64,000 nucleotides of DNA from Algoriphagus formosus (GTDB lineage Bacteria; Bacteroidota; Bacteroidia; Cytophagales; Cyclobacteriaceae), in the NCBI RefSeq assembly GCF_002807035.1, contig NZ_NIUC01000002.1:2048440-2112439 (forward strand), given 5' to 3'. The stretch's first letter is position 1. Every line of letters starts with the position of its first letter. The translations under genes and the position numbers were made by a program. Positions 1 through 9,753 of this stretch are shown here, piece after piece. The notes under the pieces were generated by a model. That model saw only the letters and a program-made list of their open reading frames with translations. It had not been told where the DNA came from and did not search any database.

Positions 1-1
1 C

Positions 2-373
2 GATGATTTGGGTAAGATGGTATTGAATCCTGACGTGACTGTACGAGTTCGAGGCGTGATGGAGAAGTGCTCCATGTGCGTGCAGCGAATTCAAGCAGGT
101 AAGCTTGAGGCTAAGCGTGAGAAGCGTAAAGTAAAAGACGGAGATATCAACGTGGCTTGTGCTACGGCATGTCCAACCGATGCATTGGTATTCGGAGATA
201 TGAATGATCCGGAAAGCCGTGTATCTAAGCTCTTGAAGATTGAGGAAAACTCAACTTCTGCTCTGAAGGAAGTCAATGAAGAGCGGGCTTACCACGTATT
301 GGAAGAGATCAACGTGAGTCCAAACGTTTGGTACTTTACCAAAATCAGAAATAAAGACAAAAACGAAGCGTAA
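2..373 (+). CDS. actB: Alternative complex III iron-sulfur subunit ActB, C-terminal end (partial)
   Basis: The frame is open from the window edge, so only the last 123 codons are seen. A Cys-x-x-Cys pair (CSMC) and a later CATACP segment form a ferredoxin-like 4Fe-4S site, as in the C-terminal iron-sulfur domain of ActB, which is related to molybdopterin oxidoreductase and NrfC/PsrB subunits. ActB is the periplasmic electron-transfer subunit of the quinol:cytochrome c oxidoreductase. An NrfD-like actC follows after 17 bp and the rest of the act operon follows that, which settles the identity. The molybdopterin-like part and any Tat signal lie outside the window. Confidence 0.9.
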   Translation, partial: DDLGKMVLNPDVTVRVRGVMEKCSMCVQRIQAGKLEAKREKRKVKDGDINVACATACPTDALVFGDMNDPESRVSKLLKIEENSTSALKEVNEERAYHVLEEINVSPNVWYFTKIRNKDKNEA

Positions 374-390
374 TCATAATTTTATAAACT

Positions 391-1755
391 ATGCAGGTTA
401 CTTCATCCGTACGAGAGCCTTTAGTTACCGGCGGGAAAAGCTATCATGACGTCACCCATGATGTGTCACGTCAAGTAGAAGGAAAGCCGTCACTATCTTG
501 GTTCCTTGCCTTTTTGACAGCAGCTGGTGTATTGGGACTTGGTTCCATCGCATTAATTGCTACCCTTTGGGAAGGAATTGGAATGTGGGGACTCAACAAG
601 ACCATCGGTTGGGCTTGGGACATCACCAACTTCGTGTGGTGGGTTGGTATCGGTCACGCCGGTACATTGATCTCAGCCGTACTTTTGCTATTCAGACAAA
701 AGTGGAGAACATCCATTAACCGAGCTGCTGAAGCGATGACTATCTTCGCTGTAATCTGCGCGGCGATGTTCCCGGTTATTCACATGGGTCGTCCTTGGTT
801 AGGAGCTTATTGGGCACTTCCACTTCCCAACACCTTTGGTTCGCTTTGGGTTAACTTCAACTCACCGCTCCTTTGGGACGTATTTGCGATTTCGACTTAT
901 TTCTCCGTATCGCTTGTTTTCTGGTACATCGGTTTGATCCCAGATTTTGCAACGATTCGTGACCGAGCTACTGGCTTGAGAAAAACTATCTACGGAGCCT
1001 TGTCCTTTGGATGGGATGGAGCAGCAAAAACTTGGATGCGTTATGAATCCGTTTCCTTGATTTTGGCAGGTTTGGCTACACCGCTTGTACTTTCTGTACA
1101 CACGATTGTATCCTTTGACTTTGCTACTTCAGTGATTCCAGGATGGCACACGACGATCTTCCCTCCATACTTTGTGGCAGGTGCGATCTTCTCCGGATTT
1201 GCGATGGTATTGACCCTGATGATTATCACCAGAAAAGTATTTAAACTGGAAGATTACATCACCATGGGCCATATCGAATTGATGAATATCGTGATCATCA
1301 TCACCGGTTCGATTGTAGGTATCGCTTACATTACCGAATTCTTCATCGCTTGGTATTCAGGAGTGGCAGCAGAACAATATGCATTTATCAACCGTGCAAC
1401 AGGACCTTATTGGTGGGCTTACTGGTCTATGATGACTTGTAATGTGATTTCACCACAGTTGTTCTGGTTCAAGAAAATCCGTACTTCTATCGTGGCAACC
1501 TTTATTCTATCTCTTGTGGTGAATATCGGGATGTGGTTTGAGCGATTTGTAATTATCGTGACTTCCTTGCACAGAGATTACTTACCTTCTTCTTGGGCGA
1601 TGTTCTACCCAACTTGGGCTGACATTGGTGTTTACCTATTTACCTTCGGACTGTTTTTCACCTTGTTCTTCTTGTTCGCTAAGTTTTTCCCTGTGATCAA
1701 CATGGCTGAAGTAAAGTCTGTATTGAAATCATCATCCGAAAAAGCTGCTAAATAA
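391..1755 (+). CDS. actC: Alternative complex III NrfD-like membrane subunit ActC
   Basis: A 454-residue polytopic protein with about ten hydrophobic segments, of the NrfD/PsrC polysulfide-reductase membrane family. The HMGRPW segment early in the protein is typical of the quinol-binding subunit of alternative complex III. It should sit in the inner membrane, oxidise menaquinol and pass electrons to ActB. It lies between actB and actD with very short spacers (17 bp and 1 bp), so translation is probably coupled. A second NrfD-like subunit, ActF, lies downstream, as expected for this complex. The ATG is preceded by an A/T-rich leader without a Shine-Dalgarno sequence. Confidence 0.95.
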   Translation: MQVTSSVREPLVTGGKSYHDVTHDVSRQVEGKPSLSWFLAFLTAAGVLGLGSIALIATLWEGIGMWGLNKTIGWAWDITNFVWWVGIGHAGTLISAVLLLFRQKWRTSINRAAEAMTIFAVICAAMFPVIHMGRPWLGAYWALPLPNTFGSLWVNFNSPLLWDVFAISTYFSVSLVFWYIGLIPDFATIRDRATGLRKTIYGALSFGWDGAAKTWMRYESVSLILAGLATPLVLSVHTIVSFDFATSVIPGWHTTIFPPYFVAGAIFSGFAMVLTLMIITRKVFKLEDYITMGHIELMNIVIIITGSIVGIAYITEFFIAWYSGVAAEQYAFINRATGPYWWAYWSMMTCNVISPQLFWFKKIRTSIVATFILSLVVNIGMWFERFVIIVTSLHRDYLPSSWAMFYPTWADIGVYLFTFGLFFTLFFLFAKFFPVINMAEVKSVLKSSSEKAAK

Positions 1756-1756
1756 T

Positions 1757-2290
1757 ATGGAAAGAGATACTCATTTTGTATTGGGCGTATATGAAGACGA
1801 AGACGTTCTTCTTGACGCAGTAAAACAAGTAAGATCCAGTGGTGTGAAAATCCATGAGGTGTATTCCCCTTATCCTGTTCACGGCCTGGAGCATGTACTT
1901 GGTTATAAGAGAAGTAGACTTCCTATTGCAGCCTTCCTTTTTGGAATGCTGGGTACTTCCCTTGCTTTGACGATGCAGTTTTACATGATGAAATTTGACT
2001 GGCCAATGATCATTGGTGGAAAGGATTACGCAGCCTTCCCGGATTTCATTCCAGTTTCCTTTGAGATGACTGTATTGCTTGCTGCTTTTGGTATGGTAGG
2101 AGTTTTCATGGTGAGTTCTAATTTGAAGCCTTGGGCACAGCCACGAATCTTCGATGTAAGAATCACCGATGATAAGCACGTAATGGCAATTGACATTGCA
2201 AACAATAGCGCTATGGATCAGGAAAAAATCAAAGAGATTTTGAAGTCTTCCGGTGCTACTGAAGTGAATAATAAAAGTTTTGACGAGTAA
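1757..2290 (+). CDS. actD: Alternative complex III subunit ActD (DUF3341)
   Basis: A 177-residue protein with a soluble N-terminal part of about 50 residues, two transmembrane segments (about 55-77 and 95-120) and a soluble tail. This is the standard layout of DUF3341/ActD. The N-terminal VYEDEDVLLDAV stretch and the YSPYPVHGLE segment are characteristic of the family. ActD is a structural subunit of alternative complex III without known cofactors. It starts one base after actC stops and ends 11 bp before actE, at its usual place in the operon. Confidence 0.93.
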   Translation: MERDTHFVLGVYEDEDVLLDAVKQVRSSGVKIHEVYSPYPVHGLEHVLGYKRSRLPIAAFLFGMLGTSLALTMQFYMMKFDWPMIIGGKDYAAFPDFIPVSFEMTVLLAAFGMVGVFMVSSNLKPWAQPRIFDVRITDDKHVMAIDIANNSAMDQEKIKEILKSSGATEVNNKSFDE

Positions 2291-2301
2291 TTCCCGATAA
2301 A

Positions 2302-2928
2302 ATGACGATAAAGAACACACTAGGAATCTTGGGAATGGCAGTTGTAGGAGCTGTGTTTGCTGGCTGTAGTGCCGGTGAAGACAATCCTGGATTGGAATAT
2401 GCTCCACAGATGTACCATTCTGTAGCCTACGAACCACTTACTCAGATTAAGGATGAAAGTCAAGGCTCTTGGCTTTCCAATCGAGAAGATGGTAAAGGGG
2501 AGTTTTTCAACAGTAACGTACACAATCCCAATGGGATGAACATGCGCGAGCCTGTCGAAGGTACAGTGCCTCGAAATAAATATGATATGCTTCCGTACAG
2601 ATTGAAGGCATTTGAATTGGAGGAAGCTGCTCTTATTGAAAATCCTTTGACTGTGGATGATGCAATTGTAAAAGAGGGAGAAACTCTTTACATCCAATAC
2701 TGCTCATCTTGTCACGGAAAAGGAGGAGAAGGTGATGGAAAAGTAGGTGAAATCATCGGTGGTGTTGCTAACCTTAAAGGTGGAGCGTATATCAATTTGC
2801 CAGAAGGTCACATTTTCCATGTAATCACAAAAGGAAAAGGACGAATGGGAGCTCATGGTTCTCAGATCACTCCAGAAAATCGCTGGAAGATCGTTTCCTA
2901 TGTTAAACAAGTAATTCAGAAGCAATAA
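2302..2928 (+). CDS. actE: Alternative complex III monoheme cytochrome c lipoprotein ActE
   Basis: A 208-residue protein that starts with a lipoprotein signal; the lipobox Cys is residue 22 (FAGC). A single c-type heme site, CSSCH, spans residues 134-138. A likely axial Met lies at 182 in GRMGAHG. It should be anchored at the periplasmic face and accept electrons from the iron-sulfur chain of ActB for delivery to cytochrome oxidase. The spacing to actF is 2 bp. Length and the single heme fit ActE of Bacteroidota. Confidence 0.95.
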   Translation: MTIKNTLGILGMAVVGAVFAGCSAGEDNPGLEYAPQMYHSVAYEPLTQIKDESQGSWLSNREDGKGEFFNSNVHNPNGMNMREPVEGTVPRNKYDMLPYRLKAFELEEAALIENPLTVDDAIVKEGETLYIQYCSSCHGKGGEGDGKVGEIIGGVANLKGGAYINLPEGHIFHVITKGKGRMGAHGSQITPENRWKIVSYVKQVIQKQ

Positions 2929-2930
2929 TC

Positions 2931-4226
2931 ATGGCTCACGAAGTTCAAAATTTCAACCTTGATCAAAAATTTGATTTCACCCCAGGAATCAAAAAATCCA
3001 TCATGACAGTCCTTTTGATAGGGGCTGCCTTGTTGGTTGTGGGAATTGTATTAGCTATGATGGGTGGTGGTCATGCAGAAGAAGGTGCTGAGGCTGGAGG
3101 ACATGCATTCCACTGGTATCAGCGCTTGTATGCTAATATTTGGATCAACAATGTCTATTTCACAGGTATTGCCATTGTAGGTGTATTCTTCTTTGCTATT
3201 CAATATGCTGCTCAAGCAGGTTGGTCAGCACCAATCACCCGAGTGATGTTAGCGTTTGGAAACTGGTTACCAATCGCTGCAGTTTTGATGATCGTGACTT
3301 TCTTCGTAGCTGGTCATGATTTGTTCCACTGGTGGCATGCCGAATTATTTGATAAGAGTTCTCCTGAGTACGATAAAATCATCGATGGAAAAGGCGCATT
3401 CTTCTATTGGCCTATGGAAAAGGGTACTTTCCCTATTTTCTATATCGTCAGAATGGTTGTGTTCTTTGGATTCTGGGTTTTCTTCTTCTCAAAATTCAAA
3501 AAAATTGCAGCTGCTGAAGATCAATTAGGAGGAACATCACATTGGTTTAAGATGAGAAGCTGGTCAGCTTACTTTTTAGTATTCTTTGCAGTTTCCTCTT
3601 CTATTTCAGCCTGGGACTGGGTGATGTCAATTGACACGCACTGGTTCTCTACGCTATTTGGATGGTACGTATTCTCTTCTTGGTTTGTAGCAGGTCTTTC
3701 TGCGATCACACTTGCAGTGATCTTCTTGAAAGGTAAAGGCTATCTTGAAATGGTGAATGAAAACCATGTTCATGACCTTGGAAAGTTTGTATTTGGCTTC
3801 TCTATCTTCTGGACTTACCTGTGGTTTTCACAGTTCCTTTTGATCTATTATGCCAATATACCTGAAGAAACAGTTTATTTTGTTGAGAGACTTACTTCTG
3901 ACGTGTATGGAGGGTTCATTTTCGTAAACATAGCGATGAACTTTGTCCTGCCGTTCTTAGTTTTAATGACAAGAGATGCAAAAAGACATGGAGTATTCTT
4001 AAAACTCGTTTGTACGCTTCTAATCGTAGGTCACTGGGTGGATTTCTTCTTGATGGTTCAGCCAGGTACCCTAGGTCATAATGGAGGTGTAGGATTGATG
4101 GAAGTAGGAATGTTCCTTGTTTATGGCTCAGCGGTGGCGTTGGTTGTGCTTGGAGGCTTAGCTAAAGGAAATCTAATCCCTAAGAATCACCCGATGCTTG
4201 AAGAAAGCTATCAACATCACATTTAA
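2931..4226 (+). CDS. actF: Alternative complex III second NrfD-like subunit ActF
   Basis: A 431-residue membrane protein with about ten transmembrane segments, distantly like ActC. After the first helix there is a His/Glu-rich loop (about residues 47-62), followed by the conserved HWYQRLYAN region. ActF is the second large membrane subunit of alternative complex III and is proposed to take part in coupling. It lies between actE (2 bp) and coxB (23 bp). The operon continues straight into the oxidase genes, which fits the known physical association of complex III and cytochrome oxidase in this phylum. Confidence 0.93.
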   Translation: MAHEVQNFNLDQKFDFTPGIKKSIMTVLLIGAALLVVGIVLAMMGGGHAEEGAEAGGHAFHWYQRLYANIWINNVYFTGIAIVGVFFFAIQYAAQAGWSAPITRVMLAFGNWLPIAAVLMIVTFFVAGHDLFHWWHAELFDKSSPEYDKIIDGKGAFFYWPMEKGTFPIFYIVRMVVFFGFWVFFFSKFKKIAAAEDQLGGTSHWFKMRSWSAYFLVFFAVSSSISAWDWVMSIDTHWFSTLFGWYVFSSWFVAGLSAITLAVIFLKGKGYLEMVNENHVHDLGKFVFGFSIFWTYLWFSQFLLIYYANIPEETVYFVERLTSDVYGGFIFVNIAMNFVLPFLVLMTRDAKRHGVFLKLVCTLLIVGHWVDFFLMVQPGTLGHNGGVGLMEVGMFLVYGSAVALVVLGGLAKGNLIPKNHPMLEESYQHHI

Positions 4227-4249
4227 ATCAAACCCGAAAAAGTAAAAAT

Positions 4250-5269
4250 ATGTACGGATTTCTAATTGCAGTAGGGGTTGTTCTCCTTTTATCAATTGTT
4301 TGGATGGTATACCGAATCCAGACATTGGTATCTGTTGTAAAAGGTTCTGACAAGAAAATCGCATCCGGAAGTAATAAGGTTAATGCCTTCTTGTTCCTGG
4401 TGTTTTTGGTGGCTGTTGGAGGATTAATGTTCTGGTATTCAATCAAGGAGTTTGATAACTACCAGTTACCAATTGCTTCAGAGCATGGAGTAGTTACAGA
4501 TCGTTTGTTCTGGATCACGATGGCAGTGACAGGAGTGATCTTCATCATCACTCACATTTTGCTTTTCATTTTCCCTTACAAGTATCAATACAGAGAAGAT
4601 CGTAAAGCATCCTTCTATCCAGAAAACAACAAGCTTGAGGTAATTTGGACTACAGTTCCTGCCTTGGTTTTGACTGTACTGGTTATTACTGGTTGGATGG
4701 CATGGTCTGATATTACAGCTCCTGCTCCTGAGAATGCTCACGTAGTCGAATTGATGGGTTATCAGTTCGCTTGGGATATTCGTTATCCTGGTCAAGATAA
4801 AGTATTGGGAGATAATGATTATCGATTGACTTCTGCAATCAATCCTATGGGAATCGATTTCACAGATCAAAAGTCTGTTGATGATTTTCCTTCTCCAAAA
4901 GTAGTAATTCCAAAAGGCGAACCGGTATTATTCAAAATTCGTGCACGTGATGTATTGCACTCTGTTTTTGCTCCGCATATGAGATTGAAAATGGATGCAG
5001 TACCAGGGATGCCTACTCGATTCTGGTTTGTACCAAATAAAACTACTGCTGAAATGCGGGCAGAGTTGAAGAATCCGGATTTCAATTTTGAGATTGCATG
5101 TACGGAGATTTGCGGTAGAGGTCACAATGCAATGCGAAGAGTGATCGAGGTGGTCGAGCCTGCTGAATATCAGAAATGGCTGACTGAGCAGAAGACTTTC
5201 CTTCAAATGAATCCTGCCTTGGCTGAAGGGATAGAAGTAGAAGTAAAAGAAGTGGCAGAAATTCAATAA
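4250..5269 (+). CDS. coxB: Cytochrome c oxidase subunit II
   Basis: A 339-residue subunit with the binuclear CuA site: His237, then Cys284-x3-Cys288-x3-His292-x2-Met295 (CTEICGRGHNAM). The soluble cupredoxin domain is preceded by four hydrophobic segments (about 3-23, 44-63, 85-108, 128-150), two more than the usual pair; long N termini of this kind are common in Bacteroidota. No heme c motif is fused to the C terminus, so the electron donor is probably ActE or another cytochrome c. It lies between actF and coxA. Confidence 0.95.
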   Translation: MYGFLIAVGVVLLLSIVWMVYRIQTLVSVVKGSDKKIASGSNKVNAFLFLVFLVAVGGLMFWYSIKEFDNYQLPIASEHGVVTDRLFWITMAVTGVIFIITHILLFIFPYKYQYREDRKASFYPENNKLEVIWTTVPALVLTVLVITGWMAWSDITAPAPENAHVVELMGYQFAWDIRYPGQDKVLGDNDYRLTSAINPMGIDFTDQKSVDDFPSPKVVIPKGEPVLFKIRARDVLHSVFAPHMRLKMDAVPGMPTRFWFVPNKTTAEMRAELKNPDFNFEIACTEICGRGHNAMRRVIEVVEPAEYQKWLTEQKTFLQMNPALAEGIEVEVKEVAEIQ

Positions 5270-5293
5270 GAAAACAACACAAAATAATTAATT

Positions 5294-7180
5294 ATGGCTA
5301 CAGCATCTGTTGCGACACATGACACCGCCCATGATCATCACGATCATGAGCATCATGATAATTTTGTGACCAAATATATTTTCAGTACCGATCATAAAAT
5401 GATCGGAAAGCAATTCTTGATTACTGGTATATTCTGGGCACTTATAGGTGGTCTTTTGTCTGTACTTTTCAGACTTCAGTTGGGTTTCCCTGAAATGAAT
5501 CTGGAGTGGTTGAGACCACTATTAGGAGGATGGATTACCGAAACAGGTCAATTGGATCAAACATTCTATCTGGCCCTAGTGACTATGCACGGTACCATCA
5601 TGGTATTCTTCGTATTGACTGCAGGTCTTAGTGGTACTTTCTCCAATTTCCTGATTCCCTTGCAAATTGGAGCCCGTGACATGGCTTCAGGCTTTATGAA
5701 TATGCTTTCATACTGGTTCTTCTTTGTATCCAGTGTGATCATGTTTATTTCCTTATTCATTAAAACCGGACCTGCCGGCGGTGGTTGGGTAGTTTACCCA
5801 CCATTATCTGCGCTTGAGCAGGCTATTCCTGGTTCAGGATTGGGAATGACCTTGTGGTTGGTAGCAATGACTTTCTTTATTGCTTCATCACTACTTGGTG
5901 GTATTAACTATATCACTACTGTCATTAACCTTAGAACAAAAGGTATGTCTTTCTCAAGACTTCCTTTGACGATTTGGGCTTTCTTCTTGACAGCTGTAAT
6001 TGGATTGTTGTCCTTCCCTGTGTTGTTTGCGGCAGCTCTTCTTTTGGTTTTTGATAGAAGCTTTGGTACATCCTTCTATTTGTCGGATATCTACATTGGG
6101 GGTGAAGCACTTCCAAATACCGGTGGTAGCCCAGTATTGTATCAGCACTTGTTCTGGTTCCTTGGTCACCCTGAGGTTTACATCGTATTGCTTCCAGCAT
6201 TGGGTATTACCTCTGAGGTAATCGCAACCAATTCACGAAAGCCAATTTTCGGATACAAGGCGATGATTATTTCCATGTTGGGTATTACTATCCTTTCATT
6301 TATCGTGTGGGCTCACCACATGTTTGTGTCAGGTATGAATCCATTCTTGGGATCCATCTTTATGTTCCTGACTTTGATCATTGCGATTCCTTCTGCTGTG
6401 AAGGTATTCAACTACCTCACTACGCTATGGAGAGGTAACTTGATCTTTACGCCTGCGATGCTATTCTCTATCGGTCTAGTATCCTTCTTTATCTCTGGTG
6501 GTTTGACTGGTATTTTCCTAGGAAACTCAGCCATTGATATTCAGTTGCACGATACATATTTTGTAGTAGCCCACTTCCACTTGGTAATGGGTTCTGCTTC
6601 CTTCTTCGGTCTAGTGGCTGGTGTTTACCACTGGTTCCCTAAGATGTTTGGTAGAATGATGGATGCTCGTCTTGGATATGTTCACTTCTGGTTGACATTC
6701 GTAGGAGTTTATATGGTATTCTTCCCAATGCACTACATCGGTATTGCAGGATTCCCAAGAAGATACTATTCATGGACTGGGTTTGAATTCTCAAACATGT
6801 ACACTGATTTGAATATGTTTGTATCCGTAGCTGCAATCATCACTTTTGCTGCTCAGTTTATCTTCCTATTCAATTTCTTCTATTCTATGTATCGTGGAAG
6901 AAAAGCATCTTCCAACCCATGGAGATCTACTACTTTGGAGTGGACAACTCCAATTGTCCCTGGACATGGCAACTGGCCTGGAGAAATTCCAACTGTTTAT
7001 CGTTGGCCATATGACTACTCCAAGCCTGGAGCAGAAGAAGACTTCATCCCTCAGACCGTTCCACTTTCCGCTACGCCTGAATCTAACCTGCCACATGAGC
7101 AGGAGCAAGTGAAGACTGAAATGGAAATTATTAAAGACGAATCTGAGGCTCTAGTCGCCAATGAAGCAAAAGAATCTTAA
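5294..7180 (+). CDS. coxA: Cytochrome c oxidase subunit I (heme-copper, A family)
   Basis: A 628-residue catalytic subunit. Visible ligands are His99 (heme a), His292 with Tyr296 in HPEVY (CuB and the cross-linked Tyr), His341-His342 (CuB), His427 (heme a3) and His429 (heme a). The Tyr of HPEVY marks an A-type oxidase. The cytoplasmic N terminus is His/Asp-rich (about residues 9-22). The Glu-rich C-terminal tail overlaps the start of ctaA by 20 bp in another frame, so translational coupling is likely. It reduces O2 to water with proton pumping in the inner membrane. Confidence 0.97.
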   Translation: MATASVATHDTAHDHHDHEHHDNFVTKYIFSTDHKMIGKQFLITGIFWALIGGLLSVLFRLQLGFPEMNLEWLRPLLGGWITETGQLDQTFYLALVTMHGTIMVFFVLTAGLSGTFSNFLIPLQIGARDMASGFMNMLSYWFFFVSSVIMFISLFIKTGPAGGGWVVYPPLSALEQAIPGSGLGMTLWLVAMTFFIASSLLGGINYITTVINLRTKGMSFSRLPLTIWAFFLTAVIGLLSFPVLFAAALLLVFDRSFGTSFYLSDIYIGGEALPNTGGSPVLYQHLFWFLGHPEVYIVLLPALGITSEVIATNSRKPIFGYKAMIISMLGITILSFIVWAHHMFVSGMNPFLGSIFMFLTLIIAIPSAVKVFNYLTTLWRGNLIFTPAMLFSIGLVSFFISGGLTGIFLGNSAIDIQLHDTYFVVAHFHLVMGSASFFGLVAGVYHWFPKMFGRMMDARLGYVHFWLTFVGVYMVFFPMHYIGIAGFPRRYYSWTGFEFSNMYTDLNMFVSVAAIITFAAQFIFLFNFFYSMYRGRKASSNPWRSTTLEWTTPIVPGHGNWPGEIPTVYRWPYDYSKPGAEEDFIPQTVPLSATPESNLPHEQEQVKTEMEIIKDESEALVANEAKES

Positions 7181-8243
7181 AAACTTAAACAGCTTTCGCC
7201 GAACCGGTTTGGTGACGGTGATTGCTGTTTACTTTCTCATACTGGTTGGAGGCATTGTCCGGAGCACTGGTTCTGGAATGGGATGTCCCGATTGGCCAAA
7301 ATGTTTTGGGAGCTTGGTTCCGCCTACCAGTGTGGATCAGCTCCCAAAAAATTATCAAGAAATTTATCTTGAAAAGAGGCTGGCTAAAAACGAAAGGTTT
7401 GTAGCTACACTTGACAAGCTTGGATTCGACAAAGCGGCTGAAAGAATCGCAAATGATAAGACAATCCTGATCGAGGAGGAGTTTAATGCTACCAAAACCT
7501 GGATCGAGTACATTAATCGATTGATTGGAGTAGTCATCGGATTCCTTATCATACTCACAGTCTGGAAATCTCTGAAGCTTTGGAACACAGATCGGACGAT
7601 TCCGATTTTATCCATCGCATTATTAGTCTTGGTGTTATTTCAAGGATGGATAGGCTCTATTGTCGTGTCTACCAATCTCTTGGATTGGATGATCACCTTT
7701 CATATGATTCTTGCCTTGTTACTAGTTGTTTTGTTACTGTATATCAACCACAGGGCATTTCTCGTAAAGTATGAGAATCATAAAGAGGATCAGGTTCCAA
7801 GTAAAGTCAAATGGTTACTTGTTATTGGAACGGCCTTAATGGTGGTACAAATAGTATTTGGTACACAGGTGAGAGAGGAATTAGATCAAATTTCCTTTGC
7901 AATGGGAGGAATGATGCGAGATACTTGGATTGATCAGATAGGTATGACCTTCTTGATACATCGCTCGTTTTCTCTAGTGCTTCTGGGAATTCATCTACTC
8001 TATTTCTTCTGGGCATTTAAGTATACCCGAAGGAAATCGCCTGTCAATAAATGGTCTCAAGCCTTATTGCTTGTGATCGTCATGGAAATAGCAACAGGTA
8101 TCGGAATGGCTTATTTTGCCATCCCTGCTTTCTTGCAGCCTGTTCATTTATTATTGGGTTCTTTAATCATTGGAGTGCAATTCGTATTGCTATTCCAACT
8201 TAGAACTCAAGAAGATGTGAATCTTATTACAAATCCCTCATGA
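7161..8243 (+). CDS. ctaA: Heme A synthase (COX15/CtaA)
   Basis: A 360-residue membrane protein with about eight transmembrane helices that converts heme O to heme A for subunit I. The first helix is followed by the family signature GIVRSTGSGMGCPDWP, with a Cys42/Cys48 pair in that loop. Later His residues (FHMILA, IHRSFS, PVHLLLG) are the expected heme ligands of the two four-helix halves. The ATG lies inside the end of coxA (20 bp overlap). The stop overlaps the ctaB start in an ATGA arrangement. Confidence 0.94.
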   Translation: MKQKNLKNLNSFRRTGLVTVIAVYFLILVGGIVRSTGSGMGCPDWPKCFGSLVPPTSVDQLPKNYQEIYLEKRLAKNERFVATLDKLGFDKAAERIANDKTILIEEEFNATKTWIEYINRLIGVVIGFLIILTVWKSLKLWNTDRTIPILSIALLVLVLFQGWIGSIVVSTNLLDWMITFHMILALLLVVLLLYINHRAFLVKYENHKEDQVPSKVKWLLVIGTALMVVQIVFGTQVREELDQISFAMGGMMRDTWIDQIGMTFLIHRSFSLVLLGIHLLYFFWAFKYTRRKSPVNKWSQALLLVIVMEIATGIGMAYFAIPAFLQPVHLLLGSLIIGVQFVLLFQLRTQEDVNLITNPS

Positions 8244-9145
8244 GGACCGTTGGTATTTCGGAGTTAAGCTTTACAGAAGGACTTTTAGTCCGTGTTAAAG
8301 CATATGCAGATTTAATCAAATTGAGACTTTCCGCTTTGGTTACCTTTTCTGCTGTGTTTGGCTATATATTGGGTGATTCTGGTGTAAGCTTTGGATGGAC
8401 TGGCTTCATCGGATTAGCTTTGGGAGGTTTCTTAATCTCCGGAGCATCAGGAGCTGCTAATGAAATCATGGAAAGAGACTTGGACAAGCTTATGAAGCGA
8501 ACCCAAAACAGACCTCTTCCCCTTCAATTGATTAGTCTGAGAGAAGCCTACTGGTTTACTGTAGCTGTAGCCATTCTTGGTATCTCTTTACTTTGGATCT
8601 TTACGAATCCACTGACGACCTGGCTTGGAATCCTTAGTATGGTTCTGTACGCTTTTGTTTATACTCCTTTGAAGAGAGTAGGGCCAATTGCTGTATTTGT
8701 TGGAGCTATTCCTGGAGCAATGCCTCCGCTATTGGGGTGGACTGCAGCGACTGGTATGATTGGCTACGAAGCACTGATCATCTTTGGAATTCAGTTTATC
8801 TGGCAATTCCCACACTTTTGGGCTATTGCCTGGGTAAGTGATGAAGACTATAAGCGAGCTGGGTTCAAGCTACTTCCAAGTGGTGGTGGACAGGATTTGA
8901 ATACTGCTATCCAAATTATGATATACACTCTGTTTCTGCTTCCTTTAGGATTGTTGCCTTCCTATTTTGGATTGACAGGGTTAAACTCCGGTATTGTTGC
9001 TACTGTATGTGGAGTACTCTTTTTGGCACAAACTTTCTCCTTGATGCGTGATTGCTCTAGGAAGTCTGCCTTGAAAATTATGTTCGGTTCCTTTTTGTAT
9101 TTGCCTATCGTGCAAATAGCTTACCTTCTTGATAAGATACCTTAA
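8240..9145 (+). CDS. ctaB: Protoheme IX farnesyltransferase (heme O synthase)
   Basis: A 301-residue UbiA-family prenyltransferase with about nine transmembrane segments. The first aspartate motif is NEIMERDLDKLMKRT (Asn74, Asp80, Asp82), and the following NRPLP is diagnostic of the COX10/CtaB branch. The second motif is SDEDYKRAGFKLLP (Asp201-Asp203). It farnesylates heme b to heme O, the substrate of the adjacent ctaA product. The ATG overlaps the ctaA stop by four bases. Confidence 0.95.
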   Translation: MRTVGISELSFTEGLLVRVKAYADLIKLRLSALVTFSAVFGYILGDSGVSFGWTGFIGLALGGFLISGASGAANEIMERDLDKLMKRTQNRPLPLQLISLREAYWFTVAVAILGISLLWIFTNPLTTWLGILSMVLYAFVYTPLKRVGPIAVFVGAIPGAMPPLLGWTAATGMIGYEALIIFGIQFIWQFPHFWAIAWVSDEDYKRAGFKLLPSGGGQDLNTAIQIMIYTLFLLPLGLLPSYFGLTGLNSGIVATVCGVLFLAQTFSLMRDCSRKSALKIMFGSFLYLPIVQIAYLLDKIP

Positions 9146-9146
9146 A

Positions 9147-9728
9147 ATGGAAAAAGAACTAAAATATATTGATTTGGTAGAGCAGCCCATCTCTATGCAT
9201 CCCAAGAAGTTTGCCTTATGGCTCTTCATGGTGACTGTGGTGATGATCTTCGCTGCCTTGACAAGTGCTTATATAGTCCGTCAAGCAGAGGGGAATTGGC
9301 TTGAGTACGATTTGCCTCAAGTCTTTTGGTTTACTTCAGGCGTAGTGGTACTAAGTTCCCTGTTTCTTCATTGGGCTTATATCTCTGCTAAAAAAGACAA
9401 CCTTTCTCAGCTTCGAATCGGAATGAGTATGGCTGTCTTATTGGGAATTGTCTTTTTGGTGGGACAATGGTACAGTTGGGTTGCCTTGGTAGACCGACAA
9501 GTATTCTTTGTGGGTAATCCATCGGGCTCATTTCTCTATGTTTTCACTGGATTGCACGCTGTTCACCTGATCAGCGGTGTGATATTTCTGATTATTGTAT
9601 TAATTTCGTCCTTTAGATATAAGGTCCACTCTCAGGCCATGAACACTATGGAAATGGCCACCTCATATTGGCATTTCCTTGGAGGCTTGTGGATCTATCT
9701 ATTTATGTTTTTGCTATTGAATCATTAA
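9147..9728 (+). CDS. Cytochrome c oxidase subunit III-type protein (first copy)
   Basis: A 193-residue, five-helix member of the subunit III family. The conserved GLHAVHLISG and the C-terminal SYWHFLGGLWIYLF are present. A start at TTG 9129 is possible but would overlap ctaB; the ATG at 9147 lies just after the ctaB stop and gives the expected N terminus. It is shorter than the next gene, also subunit III. Tandem subunit III genes are usual in Bacteroidota aa3 operons. Subunit III stabilises the oxidase and supports proton uptake. Confidence 0.88.
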   Translation: MEKELKYIDLVEQPISMHPKKFALWLFMVTVVMIFAALTSAYIVRQAEGNWLEYDLPQVFWFTSGVVVLSSLFLHWAYISAKKDNLSQLRIGMSMAVLLGIVFLVGQWYSWVALVDRQVFFVGNPSGSFLYVFTGLHAVHLISGVIFLIIVLISSFRYKVHSQAMNTMEMATSYWHFLGGLWIYLFMFLLLNH

Positions 9729-9753
9729 TTTACCTGGTACAAATAAATAATCT

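Noticed and set aside
1748..2437. A 229-codon frame on the - strand across actD/actE
   Set aside because: It is antisense to two well-supported operon genes, and its product is rich in His, Ser and Cys with no domain. It is a shadow frame.
4928..5282. Antisense frames over the 3' end of coxB
   Set aside because: The + strand encodes the CuA site here, and the - strand frames have no family features.
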